Assembly (NCBI RefSeq): GCF_016616235.1
Contig: NZ_CP067100.1
Coordinates: 2,229,001-2,293,000, forward strand
Direction of reading: 5' to 3'
DNA: 64,000 nt
From: Bradyrhizobium diazoefficiens
GTDB taxonomy: Bacteria > Pseudomonadota > Alphaproteobacteria > Rhizobiales > Xanthobacteraceae
In this document: in pieces, positions 8,823 through 20,206 of the stretch
Numbering within the stretch: the stretch's first letter is position 1
How the letters are laid out: each line of letters opens with the position of its first letter
Translations under genes and position numbers: made by a program
Notes under the pieces: generated by a model
What the model saw: only the letters and a program-made list of their open reading frames with translations
What the model was told of the DNA's origin: nothing
The model's database searches: none

Positions 8823-10496
8823 ATGCTGGCGCGTCTGTCGATCCGTGACATCGTCCTGATCGAACGGCTCGATATCGAATTCGCCACCGGCCTTGCGGTT
8901 TTGACCGGCGAGACCGGTGCGGGCAAATCCATCCTGCTCGATGCCTTTGCACTGGCGCTCGGCGGCCGCGGCGATGCCGGCCTCGTGCGCCACGGCGTCG
9001 AGCAGGGGCAGGTCACCGCCGTATTCGATGTCCCCAAGAATCACCCCGCGGCAAAAATCCTGGCCGAGAACGGCCTGGAGGACACCGGGGAGATGATTCT
9101 TCGCCGGGTCCAGCTCGCCGACGGCCGCACCCGCGCCTTCATCAATGACCAGTCGATCAGCGTGCAGACGCTGAAGGCGGTCGGCGCCGCCCTGGTCGAG
9201 ATCCACGGCCAGCACGACGAGCGCGCGCTGGTCGATGCCGCCACCCACCGCCGCCTGCTCGATGCCTTTGCCGGCCTCGAGAAGGACGTCGCCGCCGTGG
9301 AAGCGCTGTGGGACGCGCGCCGCATCGCCAATACCGCCCTGGAAGAGCACCGCGCCGGCATGGAGCGCGCCGCGCGCGAGGCCGACTATCTGCGCCACGC
9401 CTCCGATGAATTGAAGCAGCTCGCGCCCAAAGACGGCGAGGAGACCGCGCTGGCCTCGCGCCGCACCACCATGATGCAGGGCGAGAAGATCGCCTCCGAT
9501 TTGCGCGAGGCGCAGGAGGCGGTCGGCGGCAACCATTCGCCGGTTGCGGCGCTATCGGCCGCGGTGCGCCGGCTCGAGCGCCGCGGCGTCAACTCGCCGG
9601 CGCTGGTCGAGCCCGCCGTGCGGGCGATCGACACCGCGATCAATGCGCTGGAGGAGGCCGACCAGCATCTCCAGGCCGCGCTTGCCGCGACCGATTTCGA
9701 TCCGGCTGAGCTCGAACGCATCGAGGAGCGGCTGTTCGCACTTCGCGCCGCCTCGCGCAAATATTCGACGCCGGTCGACGGTCTGGCTGCGCTGGCCGCC
9801 AAATACGCCGCCGATGTCGTGCTGATCGATGCCGGCGCCTCGCAGCTCAAGAAGCTGGAGCAGGCCGCGATCGAGGCCGATGGCCGCTATGCCGCTGCCG
9901 CCAAGAAACTGTCGCTGGCGCGGCAGAAGTCGGCCGAGAAGCTCAACAAGGCCGTCAATGCCGAGCTCGCCCCGCTCAAGCTCGAGCGCGCCAAATTCAT
10001 GACCCAGGTCGAGACCGACGAAGGAGCGCCGGGCCCACAAGGGTTCGATCGCGTCGAGTTCTGGGTGCAGACCAATCCGGGCACGCGGCCGGGGCCCCTG
10101 ATGAAAGTCGCCTCCGGCGGCGAGCTGTCGCGCTTCCTCCTGGCCCTCAAGGTCGTGCTGTCCGACCGCGGCTCGGCGCCGACGCTTGTCTTCGACGAAA
10201 TCGACACCGGCGTCGGCGGCGCGGTCGCGGACGCGATCGGTGGCCGGCTGGCGCGGCTCGCCGGCAAGGTGCAGGTGATGGCCGTGACCCACGCCCCGCA
10301 GGTCGCCGCCCGCGCCGACCAGCATTTGCTCATCTCCAAGGACGCCCTAGACAAGGGCAAGCGCGTCGCCACCCGCGTCAACGCGCTCGCCGCCGACCAC
10401 CGCCGCGAGGAAATCGCCCGCATGCTGGCGGGCGCGGAGATCACGGCCGAGGCGAGGGCGGCCGCGGAGAGACTGCTCAAGGCGGCAACGGCTTAG
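8823..10496 (+). CDS. recN: DNA repair protein RecN
   Basis: SMC-like ATPase that acts early in double-strand-break repair. The 557 residues have Walker A GETGAGKS (29-36), a central Ala/Glu-rich coiled-coil region of about 300 residues, the ABC-type signature ASGGELSRFLLALK, and Walker B TLVFDEIDTGVGG. The C-terminal block VMAVTHAPQVAARADQH is typical of the family. It is likely cotranscribed with bamD upstream. ligA follows after 69 bp. Confidence 0.95.
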   Translation: MLARLSIRDIVLIERLDIEFATGLAVLTGETGAGKSILLDAFALALGGRGDAGLVRHGVEQGQVTAVFDVPKNHPAAKILAENGLEDTGEMILRRVQLADGRTRAFINDQSISVQTLKAVGAALVEIHGQHDERALVDAATHRRLLDAFAGLEKDVAAVEALWDARRIANTALEEHRAGMERAAREADYLRHASDELKQLAPKDGEETALASRRTTMMQGEKIASDLREAQEAVGGNHSPVAALSAAVRRLERRGVNSPALVEPAVRAIDTAINALEEADQHLQAALAATDFDPAELERIEERLFALRAASRKYSTPVDGLAALAAKYAADVVLIDAGASQLKKLEQAAIEADGRYAAAAKKLSLARQKSAEKLNKAVNAELAPLKLERAKFMTQVETDEGAPGPQGFDRVEFWVQTNPGTRPGPLMKVASGGELSRFLLALKVVLSDRGSAPTLVFDEIDTGVGGAVADAIGGRLARLAGKVQVMAVTHAPQVAARADQHLLISKDALDKGKRVATRVNALAADHRREEIARMLAGAEITAEARAAAERLLKAATA

Positions 10497-10553
10497 GCTT
10501 CTGCGTCCGGGCGCCAAACCCAACTCACCTTTGCCCTCGCGCAGCGTCTGTAA

Positions 10554-12719
<2,166 letters not shown>

Positions 12720-12748
12720 GGTCCCGCCTGTGCGCCACTCACTCCGCT

Positions 12749-12847
12749 GTCATCGTCCGGCTTGACCGGGTGATCCAGTACTCCGAGACGACTATAGTTC
12801 ATTGAAAGCCGCGGCGTACTGGATCCCCCGCTTTCGTGGAGGATGAC
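12749..12847. repeat. palindromic intergenic repeat, family B copy 1
   Basis: About 99 bp beginning GTCATCGTCC and ending GAGGATGAC, with inner inverted arms GATCCAGTA and TACTGGATC. It lies between the convergent ligA and MFS genes. A second copy with the same ends and the same GATCCAGTACGCCG core is at 14317-14416. Confidence 0.75.
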
Positions 12848-12883
12848 ACCGAGCGTACCGTGACAGCCGTCGCGCGGCGACGG

Positions 12884-14161
12884 CTACATCATCCCGCTCT
12901 CTTCCTCCTCGGCCTGCTCGATCAGCGTCTCGCTCACCAGGATCTCGTGGCGGGGGACGACGAAGATCATCATGCAGGCGCAGAGCAGCGAGATCGCCAG
13001 CACTGCCGACGTCAGTGGCAGCGTCGTGGCGGAATGGCCACCGAGATAGGCGCCGAATTGCGACATCAGCGCGCCGATGCCCTGCTGGAGGAAGCCCATC
13101 GCGCCCGAGGCGGTGCCGGCGGCTTCAGGGCGGATGCTGATGGCGCCGGCCGCGGAATTCGCCATCACGAAGGCATTGCCGGCCATCACGATCATCTGGG
13201 TGCCGAACAGCCAGGCGGGCGCCTCGTTCGAGCCGGTAAAACTCCAGACCAGGTTCAGTAGGCTGCCGCAGAGCTGCAACGCCAGCCCGAACCAGATCAG
13301 CTTCTCCAGCGAATGCCTGGGTGCAAAGCGTACGCAGAGCAGATTGCCGACGAGATAGGCAAAGCCGGTCGTTGCGAACCAGGCGCCGTATTCGGCGCTG
13401 GTCCGGCCCATCTGCGTCACCACGATGTATGGACCGCCGCCGGCAAAGGTGAAGATGATCTGCGAAGCCAGCACCTGACACATCACGTAACCGACGAAGG
13501 CGCGGTTGCGGATGAGAATGCCGACGTCGCCGCGGAAGCCGCTGCCGGCGGCGCGGGTGCGGCGCGTCTCCGGCAGCGCGATCGCGATGCCGACAGCGAC
13601 GATGATCGCGCCGACGGTGATGGCGTAAAAGATCGCGCGCCAGCCGAACGCGGTCTCGATCAGGCCGCCGGTCAGCGGCGACACCATCTGTCCGATCATC
13701 AGCGCTGCGACCACGAGGCTGATCATCGAGGCGACGCGATCGCGCTCATAGATGTCGCGGATAATGGCGCGGCTCACCACCATGCCGGCGGCGCCGCCGA
13801 GTGCTTGGAAGAAGCGCGCGGCGATCAGCTGCGGCAGGGTCTGCGCGAAGATGCAGGCGACGCTCGCCGCGACCATTAGCGTGAGGCCGCAGAGGAGCAC
13901 CGGGCGCCGCCCGAACCTGTCCGACAGCGGCCCCATCATCAGCTGCGACAGCGCGATGCCGACCATGTAGAACGACACCGTCATCTGCGCGACCGAGATG
14001 TCGCTGCCGAACGTCGTCGCCAGCACCGGCAGCGCCGGGACCAGCATGTAGAGTGAGATCGGGGCAATCCCGGTCATGACGACCAGGAGCAGCAACACCA
14101 CGCGCGAGGTCGCGAGGTTCTTCATCGCCGCTTCCGGCGGTTTGCTGATCATGCCGTGCAT
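12884..14161 (-). CDS. MFS multidrug efflux transporter, Bcr/CflA type
   Basis: Twelve-helix inner-membrane proton antiporter, probably exporting drugs or small metabolites. It shows the MFS motif A variant GPLSDRFGRRPVLL between helices 2 and 3, and the Bcr/CflA-like start MTGIAPISLYMLVPALP. The reading frame opens at 14212, but 14161 is chosen because GAGACGGA lies just upstream; 14152 is also possible. The protein is about 425 residues, normal for the family, and ends in an acidic tail (EQAEEEESGMM). Palindromic repeats flank it on both sides. The substrate cannot be told from sequence. Confidence 0.85.
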   Translation of the reverse strand: MHGMISKPPEAAMKNLATSRVVLLLLVVMTGIAPISLYMLVPALPVLATTFGSDISVAQMTVSFYMVGIALSQLMMGPLSDRFGRRPVLLCGLTLMVAASVACIFAQTLPQLIAARFFQALGGAAGMVVSRAIIRDIYERDRVASMISLVVAALMIGQMVSPLTGGLIETAFGWRAIFYAITVGAIIVAVGIAIALPETRRTRAAGSGFRGDVGILIRNRAFVGYVMCQVLASQIIFTFAGGGPYIVVTQMGRTSAEYGAWFATTGFAYLVGNLLCVRFAPRHSLEKLIWFGLALQLCGSLLNLVWSFTGSNEAPAWLFGTQMIVMAGNAFVMANSAAGAISIRPEAAGTASGAMGFLQQGIGALMSQFGAYLGGHSATTLPLTSAVLAISLLCACMMIFVVPRHEILVSETLIEQAEEEESGMM

Positions 14162-14316
14162 GCGCGTCCGTCTCGTTCGAATTTCGAATCGGACTGTAGC
14201 GTGCTCGCACAAGACGGATATCGGTGTTTCGGAATGCAGCTATACGGATTCCGGGACTGTGATGATTGCAGCGCGATGATGGCCGATTGGGCGCTCGCTT
14301 CATTCCGCAAAACGGC

Positions 14317-14416
14317 GTCATCGCCCGCGAAGGCGGGCGATCCAGTACGCCGCGGCCGCTCCGCATACGTATTCTGCCTCCGGAATACTTGATTGCCCGC
14401 CTTCGCGGGGAATGAC
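14317..14416. repeat. palindromic intergenic repeat, family B copy 2
   Basis: About 100 bp from GTCATCGCCC to GGGAATGAC, with the hairpin CGCCCGCGAAGGCGGGCG at its left end and GCCCGCCTTCGCGGG at its right end. It matches the copy at 12749-12847 in ends and core. It lies between the start of the efflux gene and the 3' end of the aminopeptidase gene. Confidence 0.75.
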
Positions 14417-14479
14417 GGCGATATGTGGAGAAGCAGCATTGCGCTAATCGCGTAGGGCCATGCATCGCCCGGCCCGCGC

Positions 14480-16309
14480 TTACGCCGTCAGCTCCGCCGT
14501 CGCCTGGTCGAGCCACGCCTTCGTCGCCTCATCCAGCCCCTCGCGCACAGCGGCCCGGACGCGCGCGTGGTAGGCGTTGAGCCAGTCGAGCTCGTCGCGG
14601 CTCAGCATCGCCGTGTCGATCAGCCGGCGGTCGATCGGCGCCAGGGTCAGCGTCTCGAACGCGTTCATCGGCTTCTCGGCGCCCTTGATGTCGGCGGCGA
14701 CCACCAGCTCGAGATTCTCGATGCGGATGCCGAAGCCGTCGGTCTTGTAATAGCCGGGCTCGTTGGACAGGATCATGCCGCGCTTCAGCGGCGTGGTGCC
14801 GAGCTTCGAGATCCGCGCCGGTCCTTCGTGGACGCTGAGATAGCTGCCGACGCCATGGCCGGTGCCGTGCTCGAAATCGATGCCGGCGGCCCAGAGATAT
14901 TGCCGCGCCAGCGTGTCGAGTTGCGCACCGCTGGTGCCGTCCGGGAAGATCGCGCGCGCGATTGCAATGTGGCCGCGCAGCACGCGGGTGAAGCGGTCGC
15001 GCATCTCGGCCGTCGGTTCGCCCACCGCCATGGTGCGGGTGACGTCGGTGGTGCCGTCTTCATATTGCGCGCCGGAATCGATCAGCAGGAGGTCGCCGGG
15101 CGCGATGCGCCGGTTGCTCTTGCGGGTGACGCGGTAATGCACGATGGCGCCGTTCGGGCCGGTGCCGGAGATGGTCGGGAACGACACATCTTTCAGCGCA
15201 CCGGTCTCGCGGCGGAACGTCTCCAGCGCCTCGACGGCGTCGATCTCGGTGAGCTTGCCGCTTGGCGCCTCGCGGTCGATCCATGCGAGGAAGCGGGCCA
15301 GCGCCACGGCGTCGCGGACATGAGCCGTCTTGGTGCCGGTGATCTCGGTCGCGTTCTTGACCGCCTTGAGCAGCGCGACCGGATCGTTGCCGCGCACCGG
15401 CTTGCCGCCGGCGCCCGCGATCAATCGGCTCAGCGCGTCGGCCGCCGTGGCATTGTCGAGCGCGATCGCGGCGCCGCTTCCAGCCAGCGCCATCAGCGTC
15501 GGAGCCATCGCATCGGGCTCGCGCACGTCGGCGGACTGCTCGAGATGGTCGCGCGTCAGGTTCGAGAGCTTGCGGCGATCGATGAAGATGGTGGGACGGC
15601 CGTCCTTCGGCACCACTGCATAGGACAGCGGCAGCGGCGTGTGCGCGACGTCGGCGCCGCGGATGTTGAAGGTCCAGGCGACGGCATGGCTGTCGGACAG
15701 CACCAGCGCGTCGACGCCGAGCTTGTCGATCTCGCTCCTGATCTGCGCAATTTTCGCGGCTTCGGCAACACCGGCATGTTGCAGGCCGTGCACCGCGACC
15801 GGGGCGAGCGGCGGCTGCGGCCGGTCGTGCCAGATCGCATCGACCGGATTGCTGTCGACGGCGACCAACTCGGCGCCGGCCTTAGTGCAGGCAGCAGCGA
15901 GGCGTTCGGCTGCCGCAGAAGTGTGCAGCCACGGATCAAATCCTAGGCGGTCGCCCGCCTTCAGATGCGCCGATAGCCAACTTTCCGGCGGCGGATCGAT
16001 CAGCGATTCCACCGCCCAGGCCTTGGCGTCGACCTGCTTGGCGGCCTGGATGGTGTAGCGCCCATCGACGAACACTGCGGCCTCCTGCGTCAGCACCACG
16101 GCCAAGCCTGCCGAGCCGGTAAAGCCGGTCAGCCAGGCCAGCCGTTCTTCCGACGGGGGCACATATTCGTTCTGCTGCTGGTCGGCCCGGGGAACGACGA
16201 AGCCGGTCAGCTTGCGGCGGGCGAGCTCTTCGCGGAGCGCGGCGAGGCGCGCCGTCAACGCGACGCCGGCCTCGGGCTCCTCGAATGTCTGGAAATGCGC
16301 TTCGAACAT
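14480..16309 (-). CDS. pepP: Xaa-Pro aminopeptidase (aminopeptidase P family, M24)
   Basis: Cytoplasmic metallopeptidase removing N-terminal residues that precede proline. At 609 residues it is the long, three-domain type. It has two creatinase-like N-terminal domains and a C-terminal pita-bread domain. Metal ligands are recognisable: the aspartates in LLIDSGAQYEDGTTDVTRT, the histidine in HGTGHGVGSYLSVHEGP, and the glutamates in SNEPGYY and GIRIENLELV. The gene is transcribed away from the small protein at 16495. The pepP symbol follows the family; another M24 subfamily name would describe the same enzyme. Confidence 0.9.
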   Translation of the reverse strand: MFEAHFQTFEEPEAGVALTARLAALREELARRKLTGFVVPRADQQQNEYVPPSEERLAWLTGFTGSAGLAVVLTQEAAVFVDGRYTIQAAKQVDAKAWAVESLIDPPPESWLSAHLKAGDRLGFDPWLHTSAAAERLAAACTKAGAELVAVDSNPVDAIWHDRPQPPLAPVAVHGLQHAGVAEAAKIAQIRSEIDKLGVDALVLSDSHAVAWTFNIRGADVAHTPLPLSYAVVPKDGRPTIFIDRRKLSNLTRDHLEQSADVREPDAMAPTLMALAGSGAAIALDNATAADALSRLIAGAGGKPVRGNDPVALLKAVKNATEITGTKTAHVRDAVALARFLAWIDREAPSGKLTEIDAVEALETFRRETGALKDVSFPTISGTGPNGAIVHYRVTRKSNRRIAPGDLLLIDSGAQYEDGTTDVTRTMAVGEPTAEMRDRFTRVLRGHIAIARAIFPDGTSGAQLDTLARQYLWAAGIDFEHGTGHGVGSYLSVHEGPARISKLGTTPLKRGMILSNEPGYYKTDGFGIRIENLELVVAADIKGAEKPMNAFETLTLAPIDRRLIDTAMLSRDELDWLNAYHARVRAAVREGLDEATKAWLDQATAELTA

Positions 16310-16494
16310 GCGCTCAATCTAGGACCATGGGGATCGCTCCGCAATCCGGACGCATTTGCGTCGCATCTGGCATGGAGTGTGCTTGAAATATTCCATTCGA
16401 ATTGAGTGGAGTTGGGGGATGCGGCAGTTGCGCTTCGTCCGGAGAACAGGGACATTCGAGCAGGTGGTTCATCGCAGCGGCGAGGGGACACACG

Positions 16495-16674
16495 ATGCCA
16501 GCGTTCATGTTTGAGAAGATTTCGCCGCCGGTCCGCCGCGCTCCGGCCGCATCGAGCCCGAAGAAGCCGCGCGGCCTCATCAGCCAGATGATCGACCGTT
16601 TCGCCGAACGTCGCGCCCGGCGCGTCTTGCAGGGCGAGCGCGCGATGCGGCAGGACGAGAAGCGGGCGGAGTAG
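16495..16674 (+). CDS. small basic hypothetical protein (59 aa)
   Basis: Not recognised by function. It starts MPAFMFEKISPPVRR and has a Pro/Lys-rich N-terminal half followed by an Arg-rich helix (IDRFAERRARRVLQGERAMR). No signal peptide or membrane segment is seen. The start is supported by GAGGGGA nine bases upstream. The stop codon TAG is contributed by the end of a palindromic element (16671-16805), so the last codons may have been set by the insertion. It is divergent from pepP and convergent with prmA. Confidence 0.6.
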   Translation: MPAFMFEKISPPVRRAPAASSPKKPRGLISQMIDRFAERRARRVLQGERAMRQDEKRAE

Positions 16675-16805
16675 GGCGGAGTCTCGTGGGCAAAGGCGCG
16701 AAGCGCCGTGCCCACGATGCTTTCCGAATTCGCGGCCGGAATGGTGGGCAGGCTTCCGCCGTCTCTCTTTGAGCTATGGCGGACAAGTCGCTTTGCGCGC
16801 CCTAC
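16671..16805. repeat. palindromic element supplying both stop codons of convergent genes
   Basis: About 135 bp with perfect 8-bp inverted ends, GTAGGGCG at 16671-16678 and CGCCCTAC at 16798-16805. Inside is a hairpin with arms CGTGGGCA (16685-16692) and TGCCCACG (16709-16716) around AGGCGC-GAA-GCGCC. The TAG in the left end is the stop of the 59-aa gene. The reverse complement of the right end gives the TAG stop of prmA. Confidence 0.8.
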
Positions 16806-17689
16806 GAAAGCTTCCGCAGCAGCAGACTGCTCCACCCCTCGATCCGCAGATGCCTGAGCGGCGCGAGGCCGCGTGCGCGATAGGCGGCGATCACGGCGGG
16901 AGCCTGGTGGGTGAGCAGGCCGGAGAGGATGACGCGGGCGCCAGGCGCGAGGTGCCGCGCCATCGGACCCGCCAATTGCCTGAGCGGGTTGGCAAGAATG
17001 TTGGCCAGCACCAGGTCGAACGGGCCGCATCTGGCGAAATCGGGCGCGGCGAAGCCGGTGGCACGGATCACCCGGACGCAGGTGCCGACGTCGTTCAGGT
17101 CAGCGTTCTCGGCCGCCACCCGCACCGAGGGCGGGTCGATGTCGGAGGCCAGCACGGCACGATGCAGCGCCTTCGCCGCCGCGATGGCGAGCACGCCGGT
17201 CCCGGTGCCAAGGTCGAGCAGGCTCCGCGGCCGGGAACTCTTGAGGACATGGTCAAGCAACAGTAAACAGCCGCGGGTGGTGCCGTGGTGGCCGGTGCCG
17301 AAGGCGAGCGCCGCCTCGATCTCGATCTTGAGCTTGTTCGGCGCGACGCGGTCGCGGTCGTGGCTGCCGTGCACGACGAAGCGTCCGGCCGGCACCGGGA
17401 CGAGATCTTCCAGGCTCGCCTTGACCCAGTCCTTGGCCTCGACGGTATCGAAGGCAAGGGTCGCGGCAATGCCAGTTCCTGCCGCGTTTGCAACGAGTTC
17501 GCGCAACAATTCCTGGTCCGGCGCCTCGGCGAAATGCAGCGTGACGTCCCATTGTCCGTCCGGCCGCTCGAACGCCGCGACGGCGGCATCGCCCTCGAAG
17601 AACACCTCGGTGAGCACGTCGACGACGTGTCGCGCCGCGGCCTCGTCGGGAAGCGAAAAGCTGGCACGGTGGGTGGGGGAAGGCTGCAT
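16802..17689 (-). CDS. prmA: ribosomal protein L11 methyltransferase PrmA
   Basis: SAM-dependent methyltransferase that modifies ribosomal protein L11. The 295 residues include an N-terminal L11-binding domain and the Rossmann SAM-binding motif SLLDLGTGTGVLAIAAAK, preceded by LAFGTGHHGTTRGCL, which is diagnostic for PrmA. The NPL-type block is LVLANILANPL. A TTG at 17710 would add seven residues; the ATG at 17689 is chosen because it gives the usual start. The TAG stop lies inside the terminal inverted repeat of the element at 16671-16805. Confidence 0.94.
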   Translation of the reverse strand: MQPSPTHRASFSLPDEAAARHVVDVLTEVFFEGDAAVAAFERPDGQWDVTLHFAEAPDQELLRELVANAAGTGIAATLAFDTVEAKDWVKASLEDLVPVPAGRFVVHGSHDRDRVAPNKLKIEIEAALAFGTGHHGTTRGCLLLLDHVLKSSRPRSLLDLGTGTGVLAIAAAKALHRAVLASDIDPPSVRVAAENADLNDVGTCVRVIRATGFAAPDFARCGPFDLVLANILANPLRQLAGPMARHLAPGARVILSGLLTHQAPAVIAAYRARGLAPLRHLRIEGWSSLLLRKLS

Positions 17690-17842
17690 CCTGGGGTTCC
17701 GTGGGTTCAATTTCTGGAACTTTCGTTCTCAATTTTCGTACAACTTGCGCTGCGCCGATTAACCTGACCTCAGGTTGTGGTCCGTAGATTTGCGGATGTT
17801 GGGGCTGACCAACACAGCTTGAAATGGAAATGGAGGCGAGTC

Positions 17843-18007
17843 TTGAAGCGCATGGTTTTGAAGTTCTGGTCCGATGAGTCCGGCGCGACCGCGATCGAAT
17901 ACGGCCTGATCGCGGCTGGTATCGCGTTGGCGATCATCACGGTGGTGAACAGCCTGGGCAGCACGATGAACGACAAGTTCGGTTCGATTAGCAGCTCCTT
18001 GAAGTAA
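17843..18007 (+). CDS. Flp/Fap type IVb pilin, TTG start
   Basis: Small pilin of the tad/Flp type, 54 residues. It carries the short basic leader, the prepilin-peptidase-like site before ATAIEYGLIAAGIALAIITVV, and the single hydrophobic helix. The start is read as TTG at 17843 (protein MKRMVLKFW) because GGAGG at 17832-17836 is six bases upstream. The next ATG (17852) would be 15 bases away, too far. No cpaB/C/E/F or tadB/C genes are nearby, so it is an orphan pilin here; the assembly genes would have to lie elsewhere. Confidence 0.85.
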   Translation: MKRMVLKFWSDESGATAIEYGLIAAGIALAIITVVNSLGSTMNDKFGSISSSLK

Positions 18008-18263
18008 TTTCCGCCTCCCATTCCCAGCGGGGGCACCTTTCTTCATAGACAGCAGTTTCGACGACCGCCCGCACGGGGAATTGCCCCTGGCGGGCGAAGT
18101 CGTTTTGGGGGCGGTTCTCACAGGAAAGCCACAGCTTGTCCCGTGGTTTTCCCAACGCTGTCCACCGCCTTATCCCGCCGTCCGTCCCCCGGTTTTCCAG
18201 CGCCTTTTCAACCGGGTTTGCCCGACTGCCAACAAGCGGCGCCGCTGCCCTCTCCATAGTGTC

Positions 18264-18497
18264 TCAGTTCGAAATTTCACGGTCCCTGCGATCAGGAAAG
18301 GACTCGTAGGCCGTAACCATCCGGCTCACACAATCATCAAAATCTTTCCCTTTGGCGTCGGGATATAGTCCTTTGCACGTGCTCCAAGCGTCTCTGAAAT
18401 GAGCGCTAAACTTCGGGTCAGGCTTGTTAGCTGTCAGCTTCAAAGCGAAGATGGCACCAAATATCAGCACCGCGGCGGCGATCGCGACTCGTTTCAT
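18264..18497 (-). CDS. small secreted or membrane-anchored hypothetical protein (77 aa)
   Basis: Function unknown. It has an N-terminal hydrophobic segment (VAIAAAVLIFGAIFALKL, about residues 4-21) that could be a signal peptide or anchor. A short hydrophilic domain with two cysteines (WSTCKGLYPD, DDCVSRM) follows. A strong GGGAGGGG site lies about eight bases before the ATG, which is why it is accepted as real. It stands alone, convergent with the Flp pilin. Confidence 0.65.
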   Translation of the reverse strand: MKRVAIAAAVLIFGAIFALKLTANKPDPKFSAHFRDAWSTCKGLYPDAKGKDFDDCVSRMVTAYESFPDRRDREISN

Positions 18498-18572
18498 TGC
18501 TGCGCCCCTCCCTTGCCAAGCACTGAGACACTACCGCCCTCTCACAGCTTTGTCCCCGGCCCATCCACAGAC

Positions 18573-20183
18573 CTATCCACGGCTTCCGAACAGCGAGCGG
18601 TGATCCCGCAGGATCGCCTGCGCCGCGTTATGGCCGGGGGCGCCGGTGACGCCGCCGCCGGGATGGGCGCCGGAGCCGCAGTGGTAGAGGCCCTTGAGGG
18701 GCCCGCGGTAATCGGCGTGACCCAGCATCGGCCGGGCCGAGAACAACTGGTTCAAGCTCAGCGCGCCGTGGAAGATGTCGCCGCCGAGCAGGCCGAACTG
18801 CCGTTCGAGGTCGAGCGGCGAGAGGATCTGGCGGCCGAGCACGCTGGCCGCAAAGCCCGGCGCGTATTTATCCACCGTTGCGATCATGAGATCGGCGACC
18901 TCGTCGCGATGGTCGTCCCAGGATTTGCCGTCGGGAAGCTCCGGCGCGACGTGCTGGCAGAACAGGCTCGCGACGTGCTGGCCTTCGGGCGCCAGCGTGT
19001 CGTCGAGCGTCGAGGGAATCAGCATCTCCACCACAGGCTCTCGGCTCCACCCCCGCGCGCGCGCATCGAGATAAGCGCGATCCATGTAGGCAAGGCTCGG
19101 CGCGATGATGATGCCGGAGCTGAGATGATCGCCTTCGCCTGATAGCGCCGTGAAGGAGGGCAGACGGTCCAGTGCCACGTTCATGCGGAAGGTGCCGGAG
19201 CCGTTCTTCCAGTGCCTGATGCGGGCGAGGAAATCGGCGGGCAGGGCATCGGCTGCGATCAGCCGCGTATAGAGCAGCTTTGGATTGACGTTGGCTGCGA
19301 CATACTTTGCGCGGATGGCGGTGCCGTTCTCCAGCACCACGCCGACGGCGCGGTCGCGCTCGATGATGATTTCGCGCACGCCGGCATCAAGGTCGATCGC
19401 GACACCGCGGCTCTGCGCGGCGCGGGCCATCGCCTGCGTGATCGCACCCATGCCGCCGATGGCGTGGCCCCAGACGCCCTTCTTGCCGTTCACCTCGCCG
19501 AAGGCGTGATGCAGCATCACATAGGCGGAGCCGGCGGCGTAGGGGCTGGCGTAATTGCCGACGATGGCGTCGAAGCCGAACAGCGCCCTGACGAGATCAT
19601 GCTCGAACCGCTCGTCCAGCATCTCGCCGGCCGAGCGGGTGAAGAGATCGAGCAGGCTGCGGCTTTGCTCCAGCGTGAGCCCGCGCAGGATGTTGGCGCT
19701 CTGGAGCGCGTTCACGGCCTCGCGGATCGCAGCCGGGCCGAAACCATCGAGCAGGTTCGGCGGCGCGCGCAGCACGAACTGCCGGAGCACGTCGGCGATG
19801 TCTTCCAGCTCGCGCGAGAAATCATCGAGCGCGGCCGCATCATGCGCGCTGAGCCGCGCGACCGAATCCTTCGTCCGTCCCTCGCCGGTGAGGAGATACT
19901 TGCCATCGGACGCGGGCAGGAAATTCTGCGCGCGCCGCTCGACGATTCGCAGGCCCTGCTCGGCGAGACCGAGGTCGCGGATCACCTGCGGATTGAGCAG
20001 GCTCACGGTGTAGGCGGCGACCGAATTGCGGAAGCCCGGATGAAACTCCTCGGTGACCGCGGCGCCGCCGACCACCTTGCGGCGCTCGACGACGCGCACG
20101 CGCAGGCCCGCACTGGCGAGATAGGCCGCGCAAGTGAGGCCGTTATGGCCAGCGCCGATGATGACGACGTCGGTTTCGGTCAT
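18573..20183 (-). CDS. FAD-dependent oxidoreductase, phytoene-desaturase/PYROXD2-like
   Basis: NAD(P)/FAD-binding amine-oxidase-type flavoprotein of 536 residues. The N-terminal dinucleotide-binding motif is VVIIGAGHNGLTCAAYL (6-22). The GG motif VVGGAAVTEEFHPGF follows, and the C-terminal FAD-closing block is GLYHCGSGAHPGGGVTGAPG. This layout fits CrtI-like desaturases and the PYROXD2 group rather than true carotenoid enzymes, since no crt genes are nearby. Its substrate is unknown. It is transcribed away from the membrane/spermidine-synthase-like gene at 20423, with a family A repeat between them. Confidence 0.8.
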   Translation of the reverse strand: MTETDVVIIGAGHNGLTCAAYLASAGLRVRVVERRKVVGGAAVTEEFHPGFRNSVAAYTVSLLNPQVIRDLGLAEQGLRIVERRAQNFLPASDGKYLLTGEGRTKDSVARLSAHDAAALDDFSRELEDIADVLRQFVLRAPPNLLDGFGPAAIREAVNALQSANILRGLTLEQSRSLLDLFTRSAGEMLDERFEHDLVRALFGFDAIVGNYASPYAAGSAYVMLHHAFGEVNGKKGVWGHAIGGMGAITQAMARAAQSRGVAIDLDAGVREIIIERDRAVGVVLENGTAIRAKYVAANVNPKLLYTRLIAADALPADFLARIRHWKNGSGTFRMNVALDRLPSFTALSGEGDHLSSGIIIAPSLAYMDRAYLDARARGWSREPVVEMLIPSTLDDTLAPEGQHVASLFCQHVAPELPDGKSWDDHRDEVADLMIATVDKYAPGFAASVLGRQILSPLDLERQFGLLGGDIFHGALSLNQLFSARPMLGHADYRGPLKGLYHCGSGAHPGGGVTGAPGHNAAQAILRDHRSLFGSRG

Positions 20184-20206
20184 GAGAATTCGTGGCCCAG
20201 TCTACC

